Below, piece after piece: positions 42,243 through 55,171 of a DNA stretch of 64,000 nt (within the stretch, counting starts at the first letter, position 1; every line of letters begins with the position of its first letter). The translations under genes and the position numbers were made by a program. Under the pieces are notes generated by a model. The model was not told where the DNA came from. It searched no databases and saw nothing but the letters and a program-made list of their open reading frames with translations. This DNA comes from Euwallacea fornicatus. Lineage: Eukaryota > Arthropoda > Insecta > Coleoptera > Curculionidae. The stretch lies in contig NW_027096043.1 in the NCBI RefSeq assembly GCF_040115645.1, forward strand, positions 124,001 through 188,000, read 5' to 3'.

Positions 42243-44178
42243 GTGAACGAGATCTTCAACATGACACAACACATCATGATTGTCTCGTTTTGAGTTTCCA
42301 AGATAAATAGTATTTTATGTGCTCAAACACACAAGTTTTGTGACTTGTCGGAATTTGTAGCTCGATAACTTCTGGAAATGAACTCCAAAGTTCTTCAACG
42401 ATGACTCATATTAATTCTGTGGACGAGATTTTCAACATGACACAACGCATCATGATTGTTTCGTGTTGAGTTTCCAAGATAAATAGTATTTTATGTGTTC
42501 AAACACACAAGTTTTGTGACTTGTCGGAATTTGTAGCTCGATAACTTCGGGAAATGAACTCCAAAGTTCTTCAACGATGACTCATATTAATTCTGTGGAC
42601 GAGATCTTCAACATGACACAACGCATCATGATTGTTTCGTGTTGAGTTTCCAAGATAAATAGTATTTTATGTGTTCAAACACACAAGTTTTGTGACTTGT
42701 CGGAATTTGTAGCTCGATAACTTCGGGAAATGAACTCCAAAGTTCTTCAACGATGACTCATATTAATTCTGTGGACGAGATCTTCAACATGACACAACGC
42801 ATCATGATTGTTTCGTGTTGAGTTTCCAAGATAAATAGTATTTTATGTGTTCAAACACACAAGTTTTGTGACTTGTCGGAATTTGTAGCTCGATAACTTC
42901 GGGAAATGAAATCCAAAGATCTTCAACGATGACTCATATTAATTCTGTGGACGAGATCTTCAACATGACACAACGCATCATGATTGTTTCGTGTTGAGTT
43001 TCCAAGATAAATAGTATTTTATGTGTTCAAACAAACAAGTTTTGTGACTTGTCGGAATTTGTAGCTCGATAACTTCGGGAAATGAACTCCAAAGTTCTTC
43101 AACGATGACTCATATTAATTCTGTGGACGAGATCTTCAACATGACACAACGCATCATGATTGTTTCGTGTTGAGTTTCCAAGATAAATAGTATTTTATGT
43201 GTTCAAACACACAAGTTTTGTGACTTGTCGGAATTTGTAGCTCGATAACTTCGGGAAATGAACTCCAAAGTTCTTCAACGATGACTCATATTAATTCTGT
43301 GGACGAGATCTTCAACATGACACAACGCATCATGATTGTTTCGTGTTGAGTTTCCAAGATAAATAGTATTTTAAGTGTTCAAACACACAAGTTTTGTGAC
43401 TTGTCGGAATTTGTAGCTCGATAACTTCGGGAAATGAACTCCAAAGTTATTCAACGATGACTCATATTAATTCTGTGGACGAGATCTTCAACATGACACA
43501 ACGCATCATGATTGTTTCGTGTTGAGTTTCCAAGATAAATAGTATTTTATGTGTTCAAACACACAAGTTTTGTGACTTGTCGGAATTTGTAGCTCGATAA
43601 CTTCGGGAAATGAACTCCAAAGTTCTTCAACGATGACTCATATTAATTCTGTGGACGAGATCTTCAACATGACACAACACATCATGATTGTTTCGTGTTG
43701 AGTTACCAAGATAAATAGTATTTTATGTGTTCAAACACACAAGTTTTGTGACTTGTCGGAATTTGTAGCTCGATAATTTCGGCAAATGAACTCCAAAGAT
43801 CGTCAACGATGACTCATATTAATTCTGTGAACGAGATCTTCAACATGACACAACACATCATGATTGTTTCGTGTTGAGTTTCCAAGATAAATAGTATTTT
43901 ATGTGCTCAAACACACAAGTTTTGTGACTTGTCGGAATTTGTAGCTCGATAATTTCGGCAAATGAACTCCAAAGTTCGTCAACGATGACTCATATTAATT
44001 CTGTGGACGAGATCTTCAACATGACACAACACATCATGATCGTCTCGTTTTGAGTTTCCAAGATAAATAGTATTTTATGTGCTCAAACACACAAATTTTG
44101 TGACATTTCAGGTTTTGTAGCTCGATAACTTCGGCAAATGAACTCCAAAGTTCGTCAACGATGACTCATATTAATTCT
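42243..44178 (+). repeat. 11-monomer higher-order repeat, unit 1
   Basis: Monomer order by marker is: CTTCTGG (42243), GATTTTC (42419), plain, GAAATCC with AGATC (42771), plain (with ACAAACAAG), plain, TTAAGTG with TTATTC (43299), plain, GAGTTACC with TAATTTCGG (43651), GTGAAC with TAATTTCGG (43827), M-type with C39 (44003). The length is exactly 1,936 bp. The ACAAACAAG change and AGATCGTC near 43799 are private or rare here. Confidence 0.85.
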
Positions 44179-46114
44179 GTGAACGAGATCTTCAACATGA
44201 CACAACACATCATGATTGTCTCGTTTTGAGTTTCCAAGATAAATAGTATTTTATGTGCTCAAACACACAAGTTTTGTGACTTGTCGGAATTTGTAGCTCG
44301 ATAACTTCTGGAAATGAACTCCAAAGTTCTTCAACGATGACTCATATTAATTCTGTGGACGAGATTTTCAACATGACACAACGCATCATGATTGTTTCGT
44401 GTTGAGTTTCCAAGATAAATAGTATTTTATGTGTTCAAACACACAAGTTTTGTGACTTGTCGGAATTTGTAGCTCGATAACTTCGGGAAATGAACTCCAA
44501 AGTTCTTCAACGATGACTCATATTAATTCTGTGGACGAGATCTTCAACATGACACAACGCATCATGATTGTTTCGTGTTGAGTTTCCAAGATAAATAGTA
44601 TTTTATGTGTTCAAACACACAAGTTTTGTGACTTGTCGGAATTTGTAGCTCGATAACTTCGGGAAATGAACTCCAAAGTTCTTCAACGATGACTCATATT
44701 AATTCTGTGGACGAGATCTTCAACATGACACAACGCATCATGATTGTTTCGTGTTGAGTTTCCAAGATAAATAGTATTTTATGTGTTCAAACACACAAGT
44801 TTTGTGACTTGTCGGAATTTGTAGCTCGATAACTTCGGGAAATGAAATCCAAAGATCTTCAACGATGACTCATATTAATTCTGTGGACGAGATCTTCAAC
44901 ATGACACAACGCATCATGATTGTTTCGTGTTGAGTTTCCAAGATAAATAGTATTTTATGTGTTCAAACACACAAGTTTTGTGACTTGTCGGAATTTGTAG
45001 CTCGATAACTTCGGGAAATGAACTCCAAAGTTCTTCAACGATGACTCATATTAATTCTGTGGACGAGATCTTCAACATGACACAACGCATCATGATTGTT
45101 TCGTGTTGAGTTTCCAAGATAAATAGTATTTTATGTGTTCAAACACACAAGTTTTGTGACTTGTCGGAATTTGTAGCTCGATAACTTCGGGAAATGAACT
45201 CCAAAGTTCTTCAACGATGACTCATATTAATTCTGTGGACGAGATCTTCAACATGACACAACGCATCATGATTGTTTCGTGTTGAGTTTCCAAGATAAAT
45301 AGTATTTTAAGTGTTCAAACACACAAGTTTTGTGACTTGTCGGAATTTGTAGCTCGATAACTTCGGGAAATGAACTCCAAAGTTATTCAACGATGACTCA
45401 TATTAATTCTGTGGACGAGATCTTCAACATGACACAACACATCATGATTGTTTCGTGTTGAGTTTCCAAGATAAATAGTATTTTATGTGTTCAAACACAC
45501 AAGTTTTGTGACTTGTCGGAATTTGTAGCTCGATAACTTCGGGAAATGAACTCCAAAGTTCTTCAACGATGACTCATATTAATTCTGTGGACGAGATCTT
45601 CAACATGACACAACACATCATGATTGTTTCGTGTTGAGTTACCAAGATAAATAGTATTTTATGTGTTCAAACACACAAGTTTTGTGACTTGTCGGAATTT
45701 GTAGCTCGATAATTTCGGCAAATGAACTCCAAAGTTCGTCAACGATGTCTCATATTAATTCTGTGAACGAGATCTTCAACATGACACAACACATCATGAT
45801 TGTTTCGTGTTGAGTTTCCAAGATAAATAGTATTTTATGTGCTCAAACACACAAGTTTTGTGACTTGTCGGAATTTGTAGCTCGATAACTTCGGGAAATG
45901 AACTCCAAAGTTCTTCAACGATGTCTCATATTAATTCTGTGGATGAGATCTTCAACATGACACAACGCATCATGATTGTTTCGTGTTGAGTTTCCAAGAT
46001 AAATAGTATTTTATGTGTTCAAACACACAAGTTTTGTGACTTGTCGGAATTTGTAGCTCGATAACTTCGGGAAATGAACTCCAAAGTTCTTCAACGATGA
46101 CTCATATTAATTCT
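44179..46114 (+). repeat. 11-monomer higher-order repeat, unit 2
   Basis: The first nine monomers follow unit 1 in order. The last two differ: the GTGAAC unit at 45763 ends with GGGAAATG and GATGTCTC, and the final unit (45939) is GGATGAG with CGC instead of the C39 M-type. The same alternative ending is seen in unit 5, so the higher-order repeat exists in at least two versions. Confidence 0.85.
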
Positions 46115-49106
46115 GTGGACGAGATCTTCAACATGACACAACACATCATGATTGTCTCGTTTTGAGTTTCCAAGATAAATAGTATTTTATGTGCTCAAAC
46201 ACACAAGTTTTGTGACTTGTCGGAATTTGTAGCTCGATAACTTCTGGAAATGAACTCCAAAGTTCTTCAACGATGACTCATATTAATTCTGTGGACGAGA
46301 TTTTCAACATGACACAACGCATCATGATTGTTTCGTGTTGAGTTTCCAAGATAAATAGTATTTTATGTGTTCAAACACACAAGTTTTGTGACTTGTCGGA
46401 ATTTGTAGCTCGATAACTTCGGGAAATGAACTCCAAAGTTCTTCAACGATGACTCATATTAATTCTGTGGACGAGATCTTCAACATGACACAACGCATCA
46501 TGATTGTTTCGTGTTGAGTTTCCAAGATAAATAGTATTTTATGTGTTCAAACACACAAGTTTTGTGACTTGTCGGAATTTGTAGCTCGATAACTTCGGGA
46601 AATGAACTCCAAAGTTCTTCAACGATGACTCATATTAATTCTGTGGACGAGATCTTCAACATGACACAACGCATCATGATTGTTTCGTGTTGAGTTTCCA
46701 AGATAAATAGTATTTTATGTGTTCAAACACACAAGTTTTGTGACTTGTCGGAATTTGTAGCTCGATAACTTCGGGAAATGAAATCCAAAGATCTTCAACG
46801 ATGACTCATATTAATTCTGTGGACGAGATCTTCAACATGACACAACGCATCATGATTGTTTCGTGTTGAGTTTCCAAGATAAATAGTATTTTATGTGTTC
46901 AAACAAACAAGTTTTGTGACTTGTCGGAATTTGTAGCTCGATAACTTCGGGAAATGAACTCCAAAGTTATTCAACGATGACTCATATTAATTCTGTGGAC
47001 GAGATCTTCAACATGACACAACACATCATGATTGTCTCGTTTTGAGTTTCCAAGATAAATAGTATTTTATGTGCTCAAACACACAAGTTTTGTGACTTTT
47101 CGGAATTTGTAGCTCGATAACTTCGGCAAATGAACTCCAAAGTTCGTCAACGATGACTCATATTAATTCTGTGAACGAGATCTTCAACATGACACAACAC
47201 ATCATGATTGTCTCGTTTTGAGTTTCCAAGATAAATAGTATTTTATGTGCTCAAACACACAAGTTTTGTGACTTGTCGGAATTTGTAGCTCGATAACTTC
47301 GGGAAATGAACTCCAAAGTTCTTCAACGATGACTCATATTAATTATGTGGACGAGATCTTCAACATGACACAACACATCATGATTGTCTCGTTTTGAGTT
47401 TCCAAGATAAATAGTATTTTATGTGCTCAAACACACAAGTTTTGTGACTTGTCGGAATTTGTAGCTCGATAACTTCGGGAAATGAACTCCAAAGTTCTTC
47501 AACGATGACTCATATTAATTCTGTGAACGAGATCTTCAACATGACACAACACATCATGATTGTCTCGTTTTGAGTTTCCAAGATAAATAGTATTTTATGT
47601 GCTCAAACACACAAGTTTTGTGACTTTTCGGAATTTGTAGCTCGATAATTTCGGCAAATGAACTCCAAAGTTCTTCAACGATGACTCATATTAATTCTGT
47701 GAACGAGATCTTCAACATGACACAACACATCATGATTGTTTCGTGTTGAGTTTCCAAGATAAATAGTATTTTATGTGCTCAAACACACAAGTTTTGTGAC
47801 TTGTCGGAATTTGTAGCTCGATAACTTCGGGAAATGAACTCCAAAGTTCTTCAACGATGACTCATATTAATTCTGTGAACGAGATCTTCAACATGACACA
47901 ACACATCATGATTGTCTCGTTTTGAGTTTCCAAGATAAATAGTATTTTATGTGCTCAAACACACAAGTTTTGTGACTTGTCGGAATTTGTAGCTCGATAA
48001 CTTCGGGAAATGAACTCCAAAGTTCTTCAACGATGACTCATATTAATTCTGTGGACGAGATCTTCAACATGACACAACGCATCATGATTGTTTCGTGTTG
48101 AGTTTCCAAGATAAATAGTATTTTATGTGTTCAAACACACAAGTTTTGTGACTTGTCGGAATTTGTAGCTCGATAACTTCGGGAAATGAACTCCAAAGTT
48201 CTTCAACGATGACTCATATTAATTCTGTGGACGAGATCTTCAACATGACACAACGCATCATGATTGTTTCGTGTTGAGTTTCCAAGATAAATAGTATTTT
48301 AAGTGTTCAAACACACAAGTTTTGTGACTTGTCGGAATTTGTAGCTCGATAACTTCGGGAAATGAACTCCAAAGTTATTCAACGATGACTCATATTAATT
48401 CTGTGGACGAGATCTTCAACATGACACAACACATCATGATTGTTTCGTGTTGAGTTTCCAAGATAAATAGTATTTTATGTGTTCAAACACACAAGTTTTG
48501 TGACTTGTCGGAATTTGTAGCTCGATAACTTCGGGAAATGAACTCCAAAGTTCTTCAACGATGACTCATATTAATTCTGTGGACGAGATCTTCAACATGA
48601 CACAACACATCATGATTGTTTCGTGTTGAGTTACCAAGATAAATAGTATTTTATGTGTTCAAACACACAAGTTTTGTGACTTGTCGGAATTTGTAGCTCG
48701 ATAATTTCGGCAAATGGACTCCAAAGTTCGTCAACGATGACTCATATTAATTCTGTGAACGAGATCTTCAACATGACACAACACATCATGATTGTTTCGT
48801 GTTGAGTTTCCAAGATAAATAGTATTTTATGTGCTCAAACACACAAGTTTTGTGACTTGTCGGAATTTGTAGCTCGATAATTTCGGCAAATGAACTCCAA
48901 AGTTCGTCAACGATGACTCATATTAATTCTGTGGACGAGATCTTCAACATGACACAACACATCATGATCGTCTCGTTTTGAGTTTCCAAGATAAATAGTA
49001 TTTTATGTGCTCAAACACACAAATTTTGTGACATTTCAGGTTTTGTAGCTCGATAACTTCGGCAAATGAACTCCAAAGTTCGTCAACGATGACTCATATT
49101 AATTCT
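46115..49106 (+). repeat. 11-monomer higher-order repeat, unit 3: 17-monomer hybrid
   Basis: It starts as a normal unit: CTTCTGG, GATTTTC, plain, GAAATCC/AGATC, then a unit (46819) that combines ACAAACAAG with TTATTC and so looks like a fusion of two positions. Six foreign monomers follow (46995-48050). The normal order then resumes with a plain unit at 48051, TTATTC at 48227 and GAGTTACC at 48579, ending with the C39 M-type at 48931. The foreign block resembles 28,338-28,861 (TAATTTCGG with CTTC, then two GTGAAC units). Confidence 0.8.
46995..48050 (+). repeat. Six foreign monomers inside the 11-monomer repeat
   Basis: These units carry TCTCGTTTTG, TGTGCTC, ACTTTTCGG in two of them, and mostly GTGAAC starts, unlike the CGC/TTTCG units on either side. 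The segment 47523-48050 matches 28338-28861 marker for marker up to GATCACTC. A donor-acceptor relation over 19 kb is suggested, by conversion or by crossover between misaligned sister arrays. Confidence 0.65.
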
Positions 49107-51042
49107 GTGAACGAGATCTTCAACATGACACAACACATCATGATTGTCTCGTTTTGAGTTTCCAAGATAAATAGTATTTTATGTGCTCAAACACACAAGT
49201 TTTGTGACTTGTCGGAATTTGTAGCTCGATAACTTCTGGAAATGAACTCCAAAGTTCTTCAACGATGACTCATATTAATTCTGTGGACGAGATTTTCAAC
49301 ATGACACAACGCATCATGATTGTTTCGTGTTGAGTTTCCAAGATAAATAGTATTTTATGTGTTCAAACACACAAGTTTTGTGACTTGTCGGAATTTGTAG
49401 CTCGATAACTTCGGGAAATGAACTCCAAAGTTCTTCAACGATGACTCATATTAATTCTGTGGACGAGATCTTCAACATGACACAACGCATCATGATTGTT
49501 TCGTGTTGAGTTTCCAAGATAAATAGTATTTTATGTGTTCAAACACACAAGTTTTGTGACTTGTCGGAATTTGTAGCTCGATAACTTCGGGAAATGAACT
49601 CCAAAGTTCTTCAACGATGACTCATATTAATTCTGTGGACGAGATCTTCAACATGACACAACGCATCATGATTGTTTCGTGTTGAGTTTCCAAGATAAAT
49701 AGTATTTTATGTGTTCAAACACACAAGTTTTGTGACTTGTCGGAATTTGTAGCTCGATAACTTCGGGAAATGAAATCCAAAGATCTTCAACGATGACTCA
49801 TATTAATTCTGTGGACGAGATCTTCAACATGACACAACGCATCATGATTGTTTCGTGTTGAGTTTCCAAGATAAATAGTATTTTATGTGTTCAAACACAC
49901 AAGTTTTGTGACTTGTCGGAATTTGTAGCTCGATAACTTCGGGAAATGAACTCCAAAGTTCTTCAACGATGACTCATATTAATTCTGTGGACGAGATCTT
50001 CAACATGACACAACGCATCATGATTGTTTCGTGTTGAGTTTCCAAGATAAATAGTATTTTATGTGTTCAAACACACAAGTTTTGTGACTTGTCGGAATTT
50101 GTAGCTCGATAACTTCGGGAAATGAACTCCAAAGTTCTTCAACGATGACTCATATTAATTCTGTGGACGAGATCTTCAACATGACACAACGCATCATGAT
50201 TGTTTCGTGTTGAGTTTCCAAGATAAATAGTATTTTAAGTGTTCAAACACACAAGTTTTGTGACTTGTCGGAATTTGTAGCTCGATAACTTCGGGAAATG
50301 AACTCCAAAGTTATTCAACGATGACTCATATTAATTCTGTGGACGAGATCTTCAACATGACACAACACATCATGATTGTTTCGTGTTGAGTTTCCAAGAT
50401 AAATAGTATTTTATGTGTTCAAACACACAAGTTTTGTGACTTGTCGGAATTTGTAGCTCGATAACTTCGGGAAATGAACTCCAAAGTTCTTCAACGATGA
50501 CTCATATTAATTCTGTGGACGAGATCTTCAACATGACACAACACATCATGATTGTTTCGTGTTGAGTTACCAAGATAAATAGTATTTTATGTGTTCAAAC
50601 ACACAAGTTTTGTGACTTGTCGGAATTTGTAGCTCGATAATTTCGGCAAATGAACTCCAAAGTTCGTCAACGATGACTCATATTAATTCTGTGAACGAGA
50701 TCTTCAACATGACACAACACATCATGATTGTTTCGTGTTGAGTTTCCAAGATAAATAGTATTTTATGTGCTCAAACACACAAGTTTTGTGACTTGTCGGA
50801 ATTTGTAGCTCGATAATTTCGGCAAATGAACTCCAAAGTTCGTCAACGATGACTCATATTAATTCTGTGGACGAGATCTTCAACATGACACAACACATCA
50901 TGATCGTCTCGTTTTGAGTTTCCAAGATAAATAGTATTTTATGTGCTCAAACACACAAATTTTGTGACATTTCAGGTTTTGTAGCTCGATAACTTCGGCA
51001 AATGAACTCCAAAGTTCGTCAACGATGACTCATATTAATTCT
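49107..51042 (+). repeat. 11-monomer higher-order repeat, unit 4
   Basis: A full 1,936-bp unit in the same order as unit 1: CTTCTGG (49107), GATTTTC (49283), plain, GAAATCC/AGATC (49635), two plain, TTATTC (50163), plain, GAGTTACC (50515), GTGAAC with TAATTTCGG (50691), C39 M-type (50867). It lacks the ACAAACAAG change of unit 1. Confidence 0.85.
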
Positions 51043-52802
51043 GTGAACGAGATCTTCAACATGACACAACACATCATGATTGTCTCGTTTTGAGTTTCCA
51101 AGATAAATAGTATTTTATGTGCTCAAACACACAAGTTTTGTGACTTGTCGGAATTTGTAGCTCGATAACTTCTGGAAATGAACTCCAAAGTTCTTCAACG
51201 ATGACTCATATTAATTCTGTGGACGAGATTTTCAACATGACACAACGCATCATGATTGTTTCGTGTTGAGTTTCCAAGATAAATAGTATTTTATGTGTTC
51301 AAACACACAAGTTTTGTGACTTGTCGGAATTTGTAGCTCGATAACTTCGGGAAATGAACTCCAAAGTTCTTCAACGATGACTCATATTAATTCTGTGGAC
51401 GAGATCTTCAACATGACACAACGCATCATGATTGTTTCGTGTTGAGTTTCCAAGATAAATAGTATTTTATGTGTTCAAACACACAAGTTTTGTGACTTGT
51501 CGGAATTTGTAGCTCGATAACTTCGGGAAATGAAATCCAAAGATCTTCAACGATGACTCATATTAATTCTGTGGACGAGATCTTCAACATGACACAACGC
51601 ATCATGATTGTTTCGTGTTGAGTTTCCAAGATAAATAGTATTTTATGTGTTCAAACACACAAGTTTTGTGACTTGTCGGAATTTGTAGCTCGATAACTTC
51701 GGGAAATGAACTCCAAAGTTCTTCAACGATGACTCATATTAATTCTGTGGACGAGATCTTCAACATGACACAACGCATCATGATTGTTTCGTGTTGAGTT
51801 TCCAAGATAAATAGTATTTTATGTGTTCAAACACACAAGTTTTGTGACTTGTCGGAATTTGTAGCTCGATAACTTCGGGAAATGAACTCCAAAGTTCTTC
51901 AACGATGACTCATATTAATTCTGTGGACGAGATCTTCAACATGACACAACGCATCATGATTGTTTCGTGTTGAGTTTCCAAGATAAATAGTATTTTAAGT
52001 GTTCAAACACACAAGTTTTGTGACTTGTCGGAATTTGTAGCTCGATAACTTCGGGAAATGAACTCCAAAGTTATTCAACGATGACTCATATTAATTCTGT
52101 GGACGAGATCTTCAACATGACACAACACATCATGATTGTTTCGTGTTGAGTTTCCAAGATAAATAGTATTTTATGTGTTCAAACACACAAGTTTTGTGAC
52201 TTGTCGGAATTTGTAGCTCGATAACTTCGGGAAATGAACTCCAAAGTTCTTCAACGATGACTCATATTAATTCTGTGGACGAGATCTTCAACATGACACA
52301 ACACATCATGATTGTTTCGTGTTGAGTTACCAAGATAAATAGTATTTTATGTGTTCAAACACACAAGTTTTGTGACTTGTAGGAATTTGTAGCTCGATAA
52401 TTTCGGCAAATGAACTCCAAAGTTCGTCAACGATGACTCATATTAATTCTGTGAACGAGATCTTCAACATGACACAACACATCATGATTGTTTCGTGTTG
52501 AGTTTCCAAGATAAATAGTATTTTATGTGCTCAAACACACAAGTTTTGTGACTTGTCGGAATTTGTAGCTCGATAACTTCGGGAAATGAACTCCAAAGTT
52601 CTTCAACGATGTCTCATATTAATTCTGTGGATGAGATCTTCAACATGACACAACGCATCATGATTGTTTCGTGTTGAGTTTCCAAGATAAATAGTATTTT
52701 ATGTGTTCAAACACACAAGTTTTGTGACTTGTCGGAATTTGTAGCTCGATAACTTCGGGAAATGAACTCCAAAGTTCTTCAACGATGACTCATATTAATT
52801 CT
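51043..52802 (+). repeat. 11-monomer higher-order repeat, unit 5: 10-monomer deletion form
   Basis: CTTCTGG (51043) and GATTTTC (51219) are followed directly by GAAATCC/AGATC (51395), so the plain monomer normally in third place is missing. The rest follows the unit 2 version, ending with GTGAAC/GATGTCTC (52451) and GGATGAG (52627). A private change, TTGTAGGAATTTG, lies near 52379. A stray GAGTTACC monomer at 52803 follows, after which the order dissolves. Confidence 0.8.
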
Positions 52803-53858
52803 GTGGACGAGATCTTCAACATGACACAACACATCATGATTGTTTCGTGTTGAGTTACCAAGATAAATAGTATTTTATGTGTTCAAACACACAAGTTTTG
52901 TGACTTGTCGGAATTTGTAGCTCGATAACTTCGGGAAATGAACTCCAAAGTTCTTCAACGATGACTCATATTAATTATGTGGACGAGATCTTCAACATGA
53001 CACAACGCATCATGATTGTTTCGTGTTGAGTTTCCAAGATAAATAGTATTTTATGTGCTCAAACACACAAGTTTTGTGACTTGTCGGAATTTGTAGCTCG
53101 ATAACTTCGGGAAATGAACTCCAAAGTTCTTCAACGATGACTCATATTAATTCTGTGAACGAGATCTTCAACATGACACAACACATCATGATTGTCTCGT
53201 TTTGAGTTTCCAAGATAAATAGTATTTTATGTGCTCAAACACACAAGTTTTGTGACTTGTCGGAATTTGTAGCTCGATAACTTCGGGAAATGAACTCCAA
53301 AGTTCTTCAACGATGACTCATATTAATTCTGTGAACGAGATCTTCAACATGACACAACACATCATGATTGTCTCGTTTTGAGTTTCCAAGATAAATAGTA
53401 TTTTATGTGCTCAAACACACAAGTTTTGTGACTTGTCGGAATTTGTAGCTCGATAACTTCGGGAAATGAACTCCAAAGTTCTTCAACGATGACTCATATT
53501 AATTCTGTGAACGAGATCTTCAACATGACACAACACATCATGATTGTCTCGTTTTGAGTTTCCAAGATAAATAGTATTTTATGTGCTCAAACACACAAGT
53601 TTTGTGACTTGTCGGAATTTGTAGCTCGATAACTTCGGGAAATGAACTCCAAAGTCCTTCAACGATGACTCATATTAATTATGTGGACGAGATCTTCAAC
53701 ATGACACAACGCATCATGATTGTTTCGTGTTGAGTTTCCAAGATAAATAGTATTTTATGTGTTCAAACACACAAGTTTTGTGACTTGTCGGAATTTGTAG
53801 CTCGATAACTTCGGGAAATGAACTCCAAAGTCCTTCAACGATGACTCATATTAATTAT

Positions 53859-54035
53859 GTGGACGAGATCTTCAACATGACACAACGCATCATGATTGTT
53901 TCGTGTTGAGTTTCCAAGATAAATAGTATTTTATGTGTTCAAACACACAAAGTTTTGTGACTTGTCGGAATTTGTAGCTCGATAACTTCGGGAAATGAAC
54001 TCCAAAGTTCTTCAACGATGTCTCATATTAATTCT
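53859..54035 (+). repeat. 177-bp monomer with the same A insertion (third)
   Basis: CACACAAAG again, 78 monomers after the second. It is preceded by an AGTCCTTC, TAATTAT context and followed by two GATGTCTC junctions and an ATGAGTTC unit. It has ordinary TTTCGTGTTG, not TTCTTG, so the insertion is older than the TTCTTG change or the latter was converted back. Confidence 0.9.
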
Positions 54036-55171
54036 GTGGACGAGATCTTCAACATGACACAACGCATCATGATTGTTTCGTGTTGAGTTTCCAAGATAAA
54101 TAGTATTTTATGTGTTCAAACACACAAGTTTTGTGACTTGTCGGAATTTGTAGCTCGATAACTTCGGGAAATGAACTCCAAAGTTCTTCAACGATGTCTC
54201 ATATTAATTCTGTGGACGAGATCTTCAACATGACACAACGCATCATGATTGTTTCGTGTTGAGTTTCCAAGATAAATAGTATTTTATGAGTTCAAACACA
54301 CAAGTTTTGTGACTTGTCGGAATTTGTAGCTCGATAACTTCGGGAAATGAACTCCAAAGTTCTTCAACGATGACTCATATTAATTATGTGGACGAGATCT
54401 TCAACATGACACAACGCATCATGATTGTTTCGTGTTGAGTTTCCAAGATAAATAGTATTTTATGTGCTCAAACACACAAATTTTGTGACATTTCAGGTTT
54501 TGTAGCTCGATAACTTCGGCAAATGAACTCCAAAGTTCGTCAACGATGTCTCATATTAATTCTGTGGACGAGATCTTCAACATGACACAACGCATCATGA
54601 TTGTTTCGTGTTGAGTTTCCAAGATAAATAGTATTTTATGTGTTCAAACACACAAGTTTTGTGACTTGTCGGAATTTGTAGCTCGATAACTTCGGGAAAT
54701 GAACTCCAAAGTTCTTCAACGATGACTCATATTAATTCTGTGGACGAGATCATCAACATGACACAACGCATCATGATTGTTTCGTGTTGAGTTTCCAAGA
54801 TAAATAGTATTTTATGTGTTCAAACACACAAGTTTTGTGACTTGTCGGAATTTGTAGCTCGATAACTTCGGGAAATGAACTCCAAAGTTCTTCAACGATG
54901 ACTCATATTAATTCTGTGGACGAGATCTTCAACATGACACAACACATCATGATTGTTTCGTGTTGAGTTTCCAAGATAAATAGTATTTTATGTGTTCAAA
55001 CACACAAGTTTTGTGACTTGTCGGAATTTGTAGCTCGATAACTTCGGGAAATGAACTCCAAAGTTCTTCAACGATGTCTCATATTAATTCTGTGGACGAG
55101 ATCTTCAACATGACACAACGCATCATGATTGTTTCGTGTTGAGTTTCCAAGATAAATAGTATTTTATGAGT

